Shown here: positions 1 through 11,119 of the stretch, piece after piece | Numbering within the stretch: the first letter of the stretch is position 1 | How the letters are laid out: every line of letters starts with the position of its first letter | DNA from: Diplocarpon mali | Taxonomy: Eukaryota > Ascomycota > Leotiomycetes > Helotiales > Drepanopezizaceae | Length of the DNA stretch: 64,000 nt | Direction of reading: 5' to 3' | Assembly: GCA_024741835.1 (NCBI GenBank) | Contig: JAENRP010000091.1 | Coordinates: 1-64,000, forward strand | Translations under genes and position numbers: made by a program | Notes under the pieces: model-generated | The model's database searches: none | What the model saw: the letters and a program-made list of their open reading frames with translations, nothing else | Told to the model about the DNA's origin: nothing

Positions 1-1450
1 ACTCTTATATAATTCAACTCTATATAGATCTTATAATTAAATAAAAGATTAATACTTAAGCTAGGCATAAGGAGAACATTTTATAAAAGGAAAGAAATAC
101 TAGCGATATTTATCTCTACTATACCTATCGAATCTATATATAACCTTCTACTACTAACCTTAATAGAGCGCCTTTTTATTTTAATAAGCGGGCCTTTAAA
201 TAGGTAGGATTTATTAATTATATATATTATATAATTAGTATTATTATACTAGTCGGATTCAAGGATCTTATAAAGATCGGCTTTTAAAATGTAAGCATCT
301 TTATTATAATTATTATCTAAATTATTAAAAGTGGATTTAGGTTCAAATGACCTACTATTATTATTAAAGGTATTTGCTAAAGTTTTAGCTAAATAGCCTT
401 TTCCTTTGCCTTTCTTTAATAGTTGCAGCCTTTAATAGGATAAGGGCAGTTTGCTTCTTAACTTCTACTTCAATTGCTTCTTAATATTAAAGCTAGCAAC
501 TATATTAATCAATTGCCTTTTAACTTTATAATTAGTAATATTATAAGCACTATTATAGAAGTAGCATCCCCGATAAGCTTAAGGGCTCGTCCTACGCTCC
601 TTCCTCTTCTTAGGCTTGTCATTGCCCTATAACGCGGCATTTGCCGACTTAGAGCGTCCTTCGAGGTCTTACTTAATAGTTCAAAGGAGGTCGATCTTTT
701 TATAAATCTTAAGGTTAGGTTAAATGAGAAGAGATTATTTTACAATAGCGAACTTAAAAGGGAGGCTATTAAGTAGGAAATTAAAAAGCTGAGTTTTCTT
801 AAAAGTTATAGCTATCCTAAGATCTGCGGCTCTTACTCTTCTCCTTGCTTTATATAGTATAGATTAAGTAGAGTCTATATTTATATCTATATCCTTATTA
901 TCTTTATCTTTTCTATATTAAAATGAAGTAATCTACTATAGTAGATACTAGGTATTAAGGGCAGTTGTCTAAGAGTATTTTACCTTTAATATATCTTATC
1001 TTATCTTTGTATTATTATAAACTCGAATAAAATCTCGGTCTTTATCGCTTAAACCTTTATTAATCTTAAGCTTGCATTTAGCTAAGGCTAGCTTATACTC
1101 CTTCTCCTTTTCCATATTTAAAATCTGCCTTTAAGATTCTCGGTTATTATTTACTAAAGCTCTTAAGCTAAGCTTATTTAATATATCTAGCAAATCCTTA
1201 GCAGTTATATTAGCTATTAAAGTAGAAGTAGATAAATTAGTAAAGGGAGTATAAGGGGCTATTCTCGCGTATTTAACAAGTGTCTTTTAAATCGCTATTT
1301 CAATGCCTTTGCTCTTAAAGTAAAGCTTTAAATCGTTAAACTATTATTACTAGTTCTTCCGAGAGAGTTGGAGGTCTTTAGGCTTAGTATTTCGATCGGA
1401 ATCAGAAGCTATTGCCGTTTCGAATAGAATTGCGTTTAAAATCAAATAAA
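1..1450 (-). mobile_element. Degenerate Ty1/Copia retrotransposon, gag end and protease region
   Basis: Read on the minus strand, this AT-rich stretch gives broken pieces of a Copia polyprotein. Near 550-575 there is a remnant of the gag zinc knuckle beginning CYFYN, where later Cys and His positions appear as Tyr or Asn. Near 245-275 there is a remnant of the protease motif, ILESD followed by a stop, in place of the usual DSG core. Stops occur throughout, and the substitutions are of the C-to-T/G-to-A type expected from RIP. The element runs off the left edge, so the reverse transcriptase part would lie outside the window. No protein can be made from it. The right boundary is approximate. 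Confidence is moderate because identification rests on short decayed motifs. Confidence 0.6.
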
Positions 1451-1570
1451 TTAAATAGTTAAAGGCACTCCTCCTATCGAAAAGTTAAAATGATTAAATA
1501 GCAGGTATTATAGAAGTATTAAATAAGAAGGAAGTCCTCTTATCGAAAAGGGTTTTTTAAGCTATAACGC

Positions 1571-1700
1571 AGGGAATCACACCTCCTACGAAATATAGTA
1601 AAGCAAGGAATCACACCTCTTGCAGTACCAAAGGGGTTATAGAGTAAGGAATCACACCTTTTGCAATATAGGTTAGCTAAATAGGGAATCATACCTCCTA
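1571..1700. repeat. Four spaced copies of an AGGAATCACACCTCCT-like unit
   Basis: Copies begin near 1571, 1605, 1646 and 1683, 34-41 bases apart, with one or two mismatches between them. The spacers are less alike than the core. They lie between the two oppositely oriented Copia remnants, so they may belong to an LTR or untranslated leader. Confidence 0.7.
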
Positions 1701-2119
1701 TTCGCCGATTGCTTGCCTCTTACTATAAGTCTTATTCAACTTCCTACTAATAGTTGCAGCGCAAGTGCTTTCTAAGGGAAGTTAATAATCTATTATCGGT
1801 TTATCTAAGGCTTATAACCTATTATACTTAAGTAAGTCGGCGCAGTAGGTATAGGAAACTTCTAAAGGTCGATAGTCGATATATTAGTAAGAGTTAAAGA
1901 AGGAAGGTTACCCCTTTCTTCCTTATAGCTATATACATATCAATATCCTACTAATTAAGCAGTAGGGTCATATAATAATACATCGGAGTAATGGCTGTAT
2001 CACCCATCTCAACAGTTATAAATACGCTTCTATCTTTACTTGTATAGCTACGATAGCTAAGTAGGGATAGACTTATATAAACAAATCTAATGCCTTTAAG
2101 GCAAATAAGAAAATAATCA

Positions 2120-4600
2120 GCCTTTTACAAACTTAATATAATTGTATAATCAAGCGTTAGAGAATTGATAAAGGCAAGGAGTACTCTCTTATATAGATGC
2201 GAATACTCGCAGAGAACCTTAGTATGATTTTAGAGGAATCTACTCTATATATACTAGAATAAGACGGCAGATTGGAATAATCAATTTATATACTAATAGA
2301 AAAGTTGCGAATAGCTGTAATTAACTAAAATATCCCCTTCTTTCTCTAGCCTTACCTCCTTCTTTTGATAATATATATTATTAATCTTACTGCCTTTAAT
2401 ATTCTTAGCGGTAAAACTCTATATAAGGTCTTTTGGGATAATATCGAGCCTAATAAGCCTTATACTCCTTTAGTTAAGCATCTTCGAGTACTAGGCTGTC
2501 GCATCTATATGCTAATTGAGAAAGAAAAGAGAACTTAGAGCAATAAACTCGCTTTAAGAGCAAAGGTAGGTACTCTTATTAGATTTGATAGCAGAAGTAT
2601 CTATTAGATCTATATACTATTATAAATAGGTGAAAAGATTATTTAATCATCTTATATTCGATTTAATAAAGATAGCCTAATTATAGAGCCGCAATTAAGG
2701 GGTAATTTGACTCCCGGTCTAGGACCGCGAGTCAATTCTGACTCTTACGATAATAATGATTTCACTCTTAGGCCAGGACTGCGAGTCAATTCAAGAGAAG
2801 CTGAGCTTTCAACTCCAACTTCAAGAAAGAGAGGAAGACCTCCTAGTTCAAAGAATAAGGCTTACCCTTAGCCTTTTGAAAAGAGAGCTACTCGCTCTAC
2901 TGCTCTTAGATTCAAAGCTGATAACTCTAATAATAAGGAAGCCTATTTAAGCGCCTTCTATATAGCCTTACTCGACTCTCCTTACCTAAATAACCCGAAA
3001 ATAGTTGAATAAGCTCTCTCTTGCGCCGATACTAACAAATAGCGATCTGCGATCAACTCTAAGTATAATTCCCTCGCTTATAAGAATATATAAGTAGTAG
3101 TAAAACGCTTAGAACTCTCTAAAGATAATAAAGTACTTGGATTAAGGCTTGTCTTTAAAATAAAAAGAGACTAAAATAGGGAAATCTTCTAATAGAAGGT
3201 CAGATTTGTTATATAAAGCTATATATAATAATAAGGTCGAGATTATAACCAGACTTTTGCTAAAGTATGCAAATCTGCAGTTTAGAAGATCGCAATTGCA
3301 CTCGCAGCGCTATACAACTTCAAGCTAGATCAATTCGATATCGAAATAGCTTTCCTTAATTTAAAAGCTAACTCTAATATTTATATCAAGTTACCTCTTA
3401 GATATACTTAAGATAAGGTTGTTCTTTTATCTTAAGACTACTATCTTAAGCTTCTTAAGGCCTTATATAGCTTAAAGTAATCTCTATAACTATAGTAAGA
3501 AAAGCTACAGTCCAAGCTATAAAAGCTCGATTTTCAACCTCTTAATACTAATAATTGCGTATATATCAACCGCGCCTCTTAGATTCTTATTATCACTTAT
3601 ATCGACGACTTCTTTATAGTAGTAAAGAAGGGTAATATATATAATAAGTTTAAAAGAGATCTTCGCAACCTTTTCGAAATTATAGGTAGCAAACCGGCTA
3701 ACTACTTTTTAAGAGTACGTATAATCAAAGATTAATAAAATAGAACGATCTTACTTTATTAAGACACTTATATTAATAAGGTTTTTAAACGTTTTTATAT
3801 AATTAATTATAAGAGCATACTAACGCCTTTTGCTAATAGCTATAAAGTTTATATAGTCAAATTTGAAGGCTAAGCCACTCTATAGGAAGTAAAGCTATAC
3901 TAGGAGATCTGCGGTTTATTATAGTACCTTGCGCATTATACGCATTAGGATATACTATACTATTGCTCTATTCTTAGCAAGTTCCTTACTAACCCTTTGC
4001 TATAATATATAGTAGCTTTAAAATGAGTTTTATAATACTTATAGGAAACGCGATTCTATTATACTACCTTTAGAAGTAAAACAACTAACCTAGAGCTTTA
4101 GAAATTGCATAGCTACTGCAATTCTGACTAGGCAGGTAATAGAGGAAGTAGAGCCTCTTATTCTAAGGCCGTCTTCTTCCTTAATAATAGGGTAATTATT
4201 GCCTCCTCTAAGCGATAAACTATCATCGCTCTCTTATCTATAGAGGCAGAGTACGTCGCTATATGCAAATTCGCATAAAAGGCCTCTTAGATATGCTAAG
4301 TACTTAAGGAAATAGGCTATGCTAGCGACGATACTACTAAAGTCGAGATGATCTATAATAACTAAAGAGCCCTTTATCTTATTAAAAACCCCAAATATCA
4401 TTAGAGAATAAAGTATATCGATATCAAGTTCTATTATATTCAGTAAGAGCTTTAAAAAGGCCATTTGGACCTCTAGTATACTAATACTAAAGATAATACC
4501 GCTAATAGACTTACTAAAAGCTTAAATAGCTCCAACTACACCGCCTTTATCAAATTGTTAAATATAAAGGTTCTGCACCTTAATTAAGGGGTGATTTTTT
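2120..4600 (+). mobile_element. RIP-degraded Ty1/Copia retrotransposon: integrase, reverse transcriptase, RNase H
   Basis: Plus-strand translation, ignoring many stops, gives the Copia order. Integrase remnants lie at about 2150-2690, including a piece like RVLGCRIYMLI that fits the post-integrase Copia block. A low-complexity linker follows at about 2700-2960. Reverse transcriptase runs from about 3230 to 3800: a TFAKV-like start, an FDIEIAFLN segment, a KALYSLK segment and the catalytic YIDDFF at 3598-3615. RNase H lies at about 4050-4450, with a DSDWAGN-like segment and EAEYVAI at about 4243-4263. Integrase before reverse transcriptase is what defines Copia against Gypsy. Dozens of stops make it a dead copy. 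Its strand is opposite to the remnant at 1-1450, so the two are separate insertions. Ends are approximate. Confidence 0.85.
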
Positions 4601-4662
4601 TTATACCTCTATTATAAGGTGATTTTTTTTTTATACTTCTATTAAGGAGTGATTTTTTTTAC
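4585..4662. repeat. Three tandem ~30-base units containing a T tract
   Basis: Three successive units of the form AAGG(G/A)GTGA followed by 8-10 T and a TATACxTCTATT stretch start near 4585, 4615 and 4644. They lie just downstream of the RNase H remnant, where a Copia polypurine tract or 3' LTR edge would be expected. Confidence 0.65.
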
Positions 4663-4699
4663 TCCTAGGCCAGGCCCGCGAGTTGATTTTTGACTTACT

Positions 4700-5000
4700 A
4701 AGGGGTGGATTTCCTACTTTAGAATAGAGCGCGCTAGCGAACTCTACTCTATTTCCAATATCTGCAGGTTGATTTTTCATACAAAACTGTAAATTATAAC
4801 AAAAGTTATAATATTACATATATTGCTAGCGAGTACCTTTAAAGGTCTCCCTAAAGGGGTATATTGCAAGTATGCCCGTCACATGTTTGTCATATGATCT
4901 ATCACATAATACATCATACATATAATATATCATATGACTTGCTATATGACTTAGCGGCTTCGCTAAGAAGCCCGCTTACCTTAAGTAGCTCGTAGTTAAA
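4700..5000. other. AT-rich tail, possible LTR remnant
   Basis: Very AT-rich sequence with repeated CATATGA-type words at about 4885-4955 follows the Copia coding remnants, and base composition rises sharply near 5000. This may be the 3' LTR of the plus-strand element. I could not pair it with a second LTR copy, so the call is positional. Confidence 0.3.
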
Positions 5001-7785
5001 GAGCTCTTATGAATCAAGACACCCAACATCGTCGTTTGCACTTCATACTTCTTCGTGCCCTCTTCTAGTTTACTATCAAGTTCACTATCAGAGAACCTCA
5101 TCGCTACAAAAAGCTATGTGGAGAATATAAGTGCTGATTCGAGAAAAGGTGCATTTCTTGGCATGCCAACCGCAGTCTATGATCTATCCTTCTGCTATTT
5201 CTACGCAAGATACTACGAATCACGCCATTCAAATCCCCGAAGCACATCTATAATACTGTTCCCAGATATCTAAGAGCGGGTGAATAACTCTTGTAAAGAC
5301 CTTTGGCAAGAGTTTTTAGGAACAGGACAGTTGTCAGTATTCAGGAAAATTAGTTCCTTCCGGCTCGAACTGAGGCTATGATCGAACTTGGGGGTGTGCT
5401 ACTATACCAAGTACGGTAACGCTCAAACCTATATAACTGGGTTGCATTTAGGCAACTCAAAAATCCCGATTCGGAAAAGCGCATGATAGCCCGAGTCCAA
5501 AATAGACGAGAAATAGAGTATCGAAATTAGAATATCCCAGCAGTATTTCGTGAAGTTGGCCTGACTCGTAGCACTTTTATACTTCGCAAGGCTGTTCTAG
5601 AAATGATAAAACAAGGTTCTAATATCGAGACTCCAGTATTGAAACACACAAATCAGTAGCTTAAGTGCTCGGCTGTATCACGCTAAACCTTACAGAGCTC
5701 TCAACCTTGAAGACATGCTCTTTTAGGTAAAATTTAGCTAGCTATTCTACAGCATCAACTTCTAGTTGCGCAAAACTCGTCTTCAAATATCTTTTCTTAC
5801 CAGACCCATTTAAACTCAACTTCCAAATAGCATCCCACTACTTTACAAGAATGTCTCATCAACACTGTATGGCAAACTGAATCCAGAGTTTCTCCAAGGT
5901 GCCAAATCGCAACTTATTATTGCGTCGAGTACGTGTTGAGTCGTGAATTTTCATCATCGCTACCTGGGGTTGTTAAAGCTAGCTATAGTCTGTGATTAAA
6001 GCCTGCGTCCTCAAGCCTAAAACCGTTCGTCATCCTAAATACAAGTAAACCCGTAAGTACCATGAGGTGATTTTCGAATCAGCTGGATCGCAAAGTTTAA
6101 TAACAACTTGCTATTTTTCAGCTTATACGATCAGCACTACGACTTGGATTGAAAGATACAATCTATCATAGAGGCATCAAGTGTGACTACTCCTATCACT
6201 GTATAGTACTAACGTCTTTTAAATATAGTTTAGCTCACGCTATATAAAGCAAGCTTCGAACTAGCAGAGCAACTTAATTTTGGTCCTGAAGGTTACCTGC
6301 TGATTAGAGCCTAGTGCAAAGCTACTATGGAGCTAGCTCGTAGGAGCTGAGATCCTCCTAGAGCGGACAGCCGCTCGGTTTTTGCTGCTCCTACTCCTGC
6401 TCCAACAAGTTGCTGGTTAAGCTCTTTGCTGACATCAACAAACAACGCACGCAACTTTCTTTTATCCTCAACACCTGACACAAGACTCGCTCTAGAGAAA
6501 CAAAGAACAAAAGTAGGAAAATTAGAGAGGTATCAATAAAGCATCGCCCAATACTAACCAAGCAATTCATTGTCCAAACACCAGCGATCTTTCCTATCGT
6601 GAACAGAACCTCCACATCTGAAACAAGCTTAAAAACAAGACCGGGCCCTGGTGAAGGCAAACAAATGGAGAAAATTATCATCTGCACTATGAAAAAGCAT
6701 ATGATCATACTCTTGAGAATCTTGCCAAGTAAATTTACCGGAAAATATATTTAACAATAGGAAATGTATATCCTTTTTTCCCACTGGGATAGCCTGGAAA
6801 GGTATACTATTGTTACGCAGGGCTTCTAAATTCTAGTATGATGTCATGCAATCTGTTGCGATGATCTCTTGGATTACTTTGCGTACCGCTATAGGTTCGT
6901 GTATGATTCAGAGTAGTACGCAGAGATCCGAATTCTATGGTTCGACGCCTTCGAGAGATATCCTGTTCGATATTTGGAGGGCAGAAGAGACTATTTGAAG
7001 GGGAGGCGGCTATTTGTAAATAACTCTGCTACTAGTCCTTTGTGAAAGGGCAGGCTTCTTAAAGTACGTACTTTGGCCTGTCTAGATTTGTGATATATCA
7101 TCAACGTATCTTGTAGGCTTTGTCACTAGGACTGCACTAACATTTATCGTGTCCAAGAAGAAAATTTCTTTGTACCTGGGTAGGCCCAGACGTCCAACCT
7201 ACCTCTATTTCATCAAAACTTCAAAAGTGCCAACAGCTGCAATTTACACGCGCTACCTCGTGATCACATTGCAATTCCATCATCCCGCTCCTCTCTCTAC
7301 CCCACTCCTCAGCCTTCCAAACAGCAGCTACTGTCCACTGTCTCCACGAGCTGGTAGGCGATTGCAGCATGCTGTAGAATCTCAAACCGAAATGCTGGAA
7401 TAGCTATAAAGCGCATAGCGTTCATCAAGGATTCGAGATCCAGACACGCAGGTTTTACGAAGAACGTCTTCTTTACTGTTTCTGCCTAGGCGAGGCACAT
7501 CACCTGCTTTGTAAACAAACGCCGAGTAAGTGCTCTTGCTCTGAACAGCCGTCCGTCCCAAGGCCCTCGAGTCCCAGTTCCCCGATATTCTCCAAAGAAC
7601 CCCCCACACTCCCAGGCACAGCCTTTTGATTCTGTTTGTAATAAGGCCTCATTCCTGCATGATTCTGTCACGCATATTTTATGAAACCATGTTCCCTTTT
7701 GCCTTTCGGACGTGTATTGTTTTTTTTATTTAAAAAAAAGACCGACAATTTGTATCGCTGCTATCAAAAGAATACAAGCTGCAGC
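5000..7785. other. Transition zone with no supportable gene
   Basis: Base composition lies between the AT-rich Copia block and the gene-rich right side. Open frames are short (for example 5055-5273 plus and 6391-6708 minus) and match no family I recognise. Some interrupted frames between 5480 and 6300 could be a more thoroughly decayed transposon, but I found no catalytic motif. Sequence close to 7786 is probably the 3' untranslated region of the minus-strand DUF4203 gene. Confidence 0.4.
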
Positions 7786-10700
7786 TTATGCGTGCTTGTT
7801 AGCATTAGCCTGCATTTTCCTGAGCACTTCTCGGTGAGCGTTGAGCATGTCACCCCTCCGCATCATCTCGTCGAACTTGCTATCTCTCTCGCCTCTCTTA
7901 TTTCTTTCCACCATCCTCTTCTGCTCCTCCTGCTGCCTCCCGTGCCAGAGTGCGCTTCTTGACCGCTCAATAGCAGTCTTAGGTACTGCCTGCGCCTGCA
8001 GATCTTGTTGAATGCTGGCTCGCCAGGAGGCCATTTGCTGCTGTCGCTGTCGCAGGTTGAGTTGAGGAGCGGATGATTGGCGTTTTGGTTGATAGGAGTC
8101 GTAGGATAAGGGGGCCTGCTGAAAAATACGTTCGGGTTTGTTGAGAGATGATTGGCGGATCATCTGTCGGCGGGCAGAAAGGGACATACTGTCGTCATCG
8201 AGTATAATAGCGTTTGTGTTGGGATATTTACAGACAGAACCTGCGCTACTGCCGGCGTGAGATGAAGGCCGAGGAGGTTTGGGGATCGAAGCAAGGTACG
8301 AGGTACTGCTGATATAGAATGGTTTGCTTCGGAGTATGCTATCTCGTTTGCCCATGAGTGTGGAGGCCCCCAAGGAAAAGTTAGGACTAGGATGTTTGCC
8401 AGTTGATTGGATGGTGGGCGAAAAGGATGGAGAATCCTCAAGTGGAGATTCGACTATCTGTTGCGGAATGAGGGGAATAGATGATGGGCGGAGTCTTCGA
8501 GGTAATAGTTGTGATTGAGATGCCTGAGACGAAATGCAAGAGAGATCGTTTTCGTGAGACTGATACGTGCTGGAGGCGTCTAGGCGCACAACCCCTGCGG
8601 GGGTTTCGTTGGACAAAGACGAGCTTGATCTTGAGAAATTAGGGCCACAGTTTGACATCTGGGATGCTGCTATTGAGGCTGGACGCGAGCCCGTCTCTGC
8701 TGTTTGTTGGAGTTCTTTGATGTTTACAGGTGCAACAATCTCCTTCATCTTCTCGTTTTCATAGGGGTGCTCACTCAAATTCAAGTCTTCAATCTCAGGG
8801 GCATAGGCGCTGCTAAGATGCTTCGCCCATTCGTTCGTCCGGTAGAACATTACAACCTTTGAAACTTGTGGTGGCAATCGATCTTTGGTGATGCTTGCCG
8901 GCTTCGTTGCTACAGCAGAGACAACCTGGGGCATTCCTTCGCCGGCTTCGTTGGAGTAATTTATAAATGCAGATGGGTCTGGGCCTGTATGTGAAATTAA
9001 CAGTTGCCCTATCGTTGGCGTAAGGACATTAGCATATTTCATGTTCAATTTGTCGGTTGCTGTTGAAGGTACAGAAGTTGGGTCCAATGTGTGTGATTTG
9101 AGATCTCGACTAGCGACTTCTGTAGAATCTGGTCCGTTGTCGAAAGACGATTTGATGCTTTCCAGGTCGTCAATATCGCTCAGTCCATCCACTGTTGCTC
9201 CAAGTGAGCTGGCTCTGTCGTCTGCGATAGCCCGGGAGATGACCAGATCTTCCGTACGGACGCCTTCCTCAGAAATAGAGTTTTGGGAACTTCGGTGTGA
9301 CCTTGCCGACCTCCCAGACAACTTTCTGATAGATTGCGATGTCGCTGGAAGATTCTGCGAGTTTCTCTTATCCACTCCCTCGACATCATCTGCACATGTT
9401 GCGACCGAGGAACGATTGCTTGCAATGCCATCCTTGGGAATCCTGAAAGGAAAGGGTATTATTTCTAGTCCCAGGGAATTCCGCTTACAATCTCGCTGTG
9501 ACGGCCGTCTCTCAAGTCCGTCAGCACCAATGAACCAAATTTTCTCCTCTTCCGGTCTCGATAGTACCGAGTTTTGAGATGAATCGCAGTTGTCGGAATT
9601 TGTAGATTGCTCTATTAGAATTCGGTTTTCATGTAGTATTTGTGACGGTTCCATGTCTGGTGCGACGCGAATTTTAATGGAGCCAGTTTGGCCTTTACTT
9701 GACATGACAAGCCCAGGACCAGTCTTCGAGGTAGGCGAGGGTAGCTCGGCCGTCTCAATGTGGTTATCAGATCGCCTAACCGACTGGACGTCACTTCGAA
9801 GTTCCTGCTTGCTCTCCATATCACCAACACCAGAATCTCGGCTCGCTAGCTCGGATGACTTGACCCTCTCACTGTCACAGTAGGTAGCCTCCCAGTGTTT
9901 CCGATCCTCAGCTGTGGCATACTCAATCCGCCTGCCAACACTCTCTTCCTCTTGCTCCATAGTTCGTTTGATCTGTAGGATTCCCAGAGCTCGTGCCTCT
10001 CGCCTCTCTTTGGTGACCTTCCAAAGCTTCGTTTGCGAAACCATACCAGCTAAGAAGAGGATGATTATGGCTACGATTTCCACTTTCATCCCTCTTGTGA
10101 CTGGATATGACGTGGCTCCAATAGGAAACAAATTATCATTGAGATTCCAGACGTACGCCCAGAACTCCTTCAACCCAGCCCGGGAGAAACAATCAATGCC
10201 GAGCACCACAGCAGTGGCTCCCGCGAAAGATACACCGCTGATAAGTCCATAGGGTCGTGTGTATTGGCTCAAAGAGGAAGCAAATGCAGCGACTGTAAGA
10301 GCTGCAATGAAAATCGACTTGCCACTTGTGGTAGCAAGAAGCCCGCCTGGTTTCAAGACAAGTAGCCACATACTGACGCAATATCCTCCGAGAAGGCAGC
10401 CCAGCCCCTCAGTCATCTCGGAGAAGATAGCGCATGCCCCACCAAGTATAATTCCAGTTATAACAATGGCCACTAGATATGCTCCCTGGATGGTATCACT
10501 AATTGGCGGGTTCATGACATAAATTATCAAAACCGTGACGGCCAAGCTTGATAAGTATGCAGCCGATAGCGAGATGTGCAGGAGCTTGTTTTTCAGTCCC
10601 ACGAATGTGTATACTATTCCACTCAGAATCAAAATGACTCCGGCTATACCAAGAGCAGGGGTGACCCTGGGTGTGATGGGCAATTTGCTGGGCGTAAGTG

Positions 10701-11119
10701 TCGCTACATTCAATCAGTCTTAAAGCGAGCAGAGTTGTGACTCTGAACATACAGTTGTAAGTGGATAAATTAATTGATGGTGTGGAAGCAGCGCCATTGA
10801 TATTCGACATCGTATCGGTCGCAGACTCTGCACCAGACATAGCTGAAGTAGAAGAAGTCGAACTCGCGGTAGTTGGAGTCGCCAAAGTAGATTTGGGCCG
10901 ATCCGCAGCAGGAGCGTTTTCCTCGTTCGTTCTAGAAATGGTCTCGGCTGTCTGCGAAGTTTCATCTGATGCAGTTGTACTGACTATCGAGTCAAATGTT
11001 TGTGAAATTATAGGTCCATCCTGCCTCTGGATAATAGCTCGATAATCCGCAACTGCGAAGACGACGCTGAAATATACTAAGAGGGGGAGAAGAAAGTTTG
11101 ATCGCATCGCGTAAAGCAT
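7786..11119 (-). CDS. DUF4203-type multi-pass membrane protein with long cytosolic tail
   Basis: Two exons, 11119-10753 and 10703-7786, join through a GTATGT...TGTAG intron to give 1,094 residues. The ATG at 11119 starts a signal peptide (about residues 1-23, with an LLPLLVYF core). Residues about 25-120 are Ser/Thr/Ala-rich. From about 130 to 350 there are around seven hydrophobic segments with GGACAIF and LGCLLGGYC helices, the pattern of DUF4203 (TM7S3/TM198-like) proteins. After the last helix comes a basic-acidic stretch (KVTKERREARALG), then about 740 residues of hydrophilic, Ser-rich, probably disordered sequence ending in a charged coiled-coil-like segment with many Gln, Arg and Lys. 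I infer an extracellular N-terminus, a membrane core and a large cytosolic tail. Substrate and role are unknown. The exon join is well supported by frame and motif continuity. Confidence 0.85.

Noticed and set aside
7149..7962. Short frames just downstream of the DUF4203 gene
   Set aside because: They fall in the likely 3' untranslated region and show no homology.
9041..9577. 178-codon plus-strand frame
   Set aside because: It lies antisense to the DUF4203 coding exon and has no motif; a shadow of the real gene.
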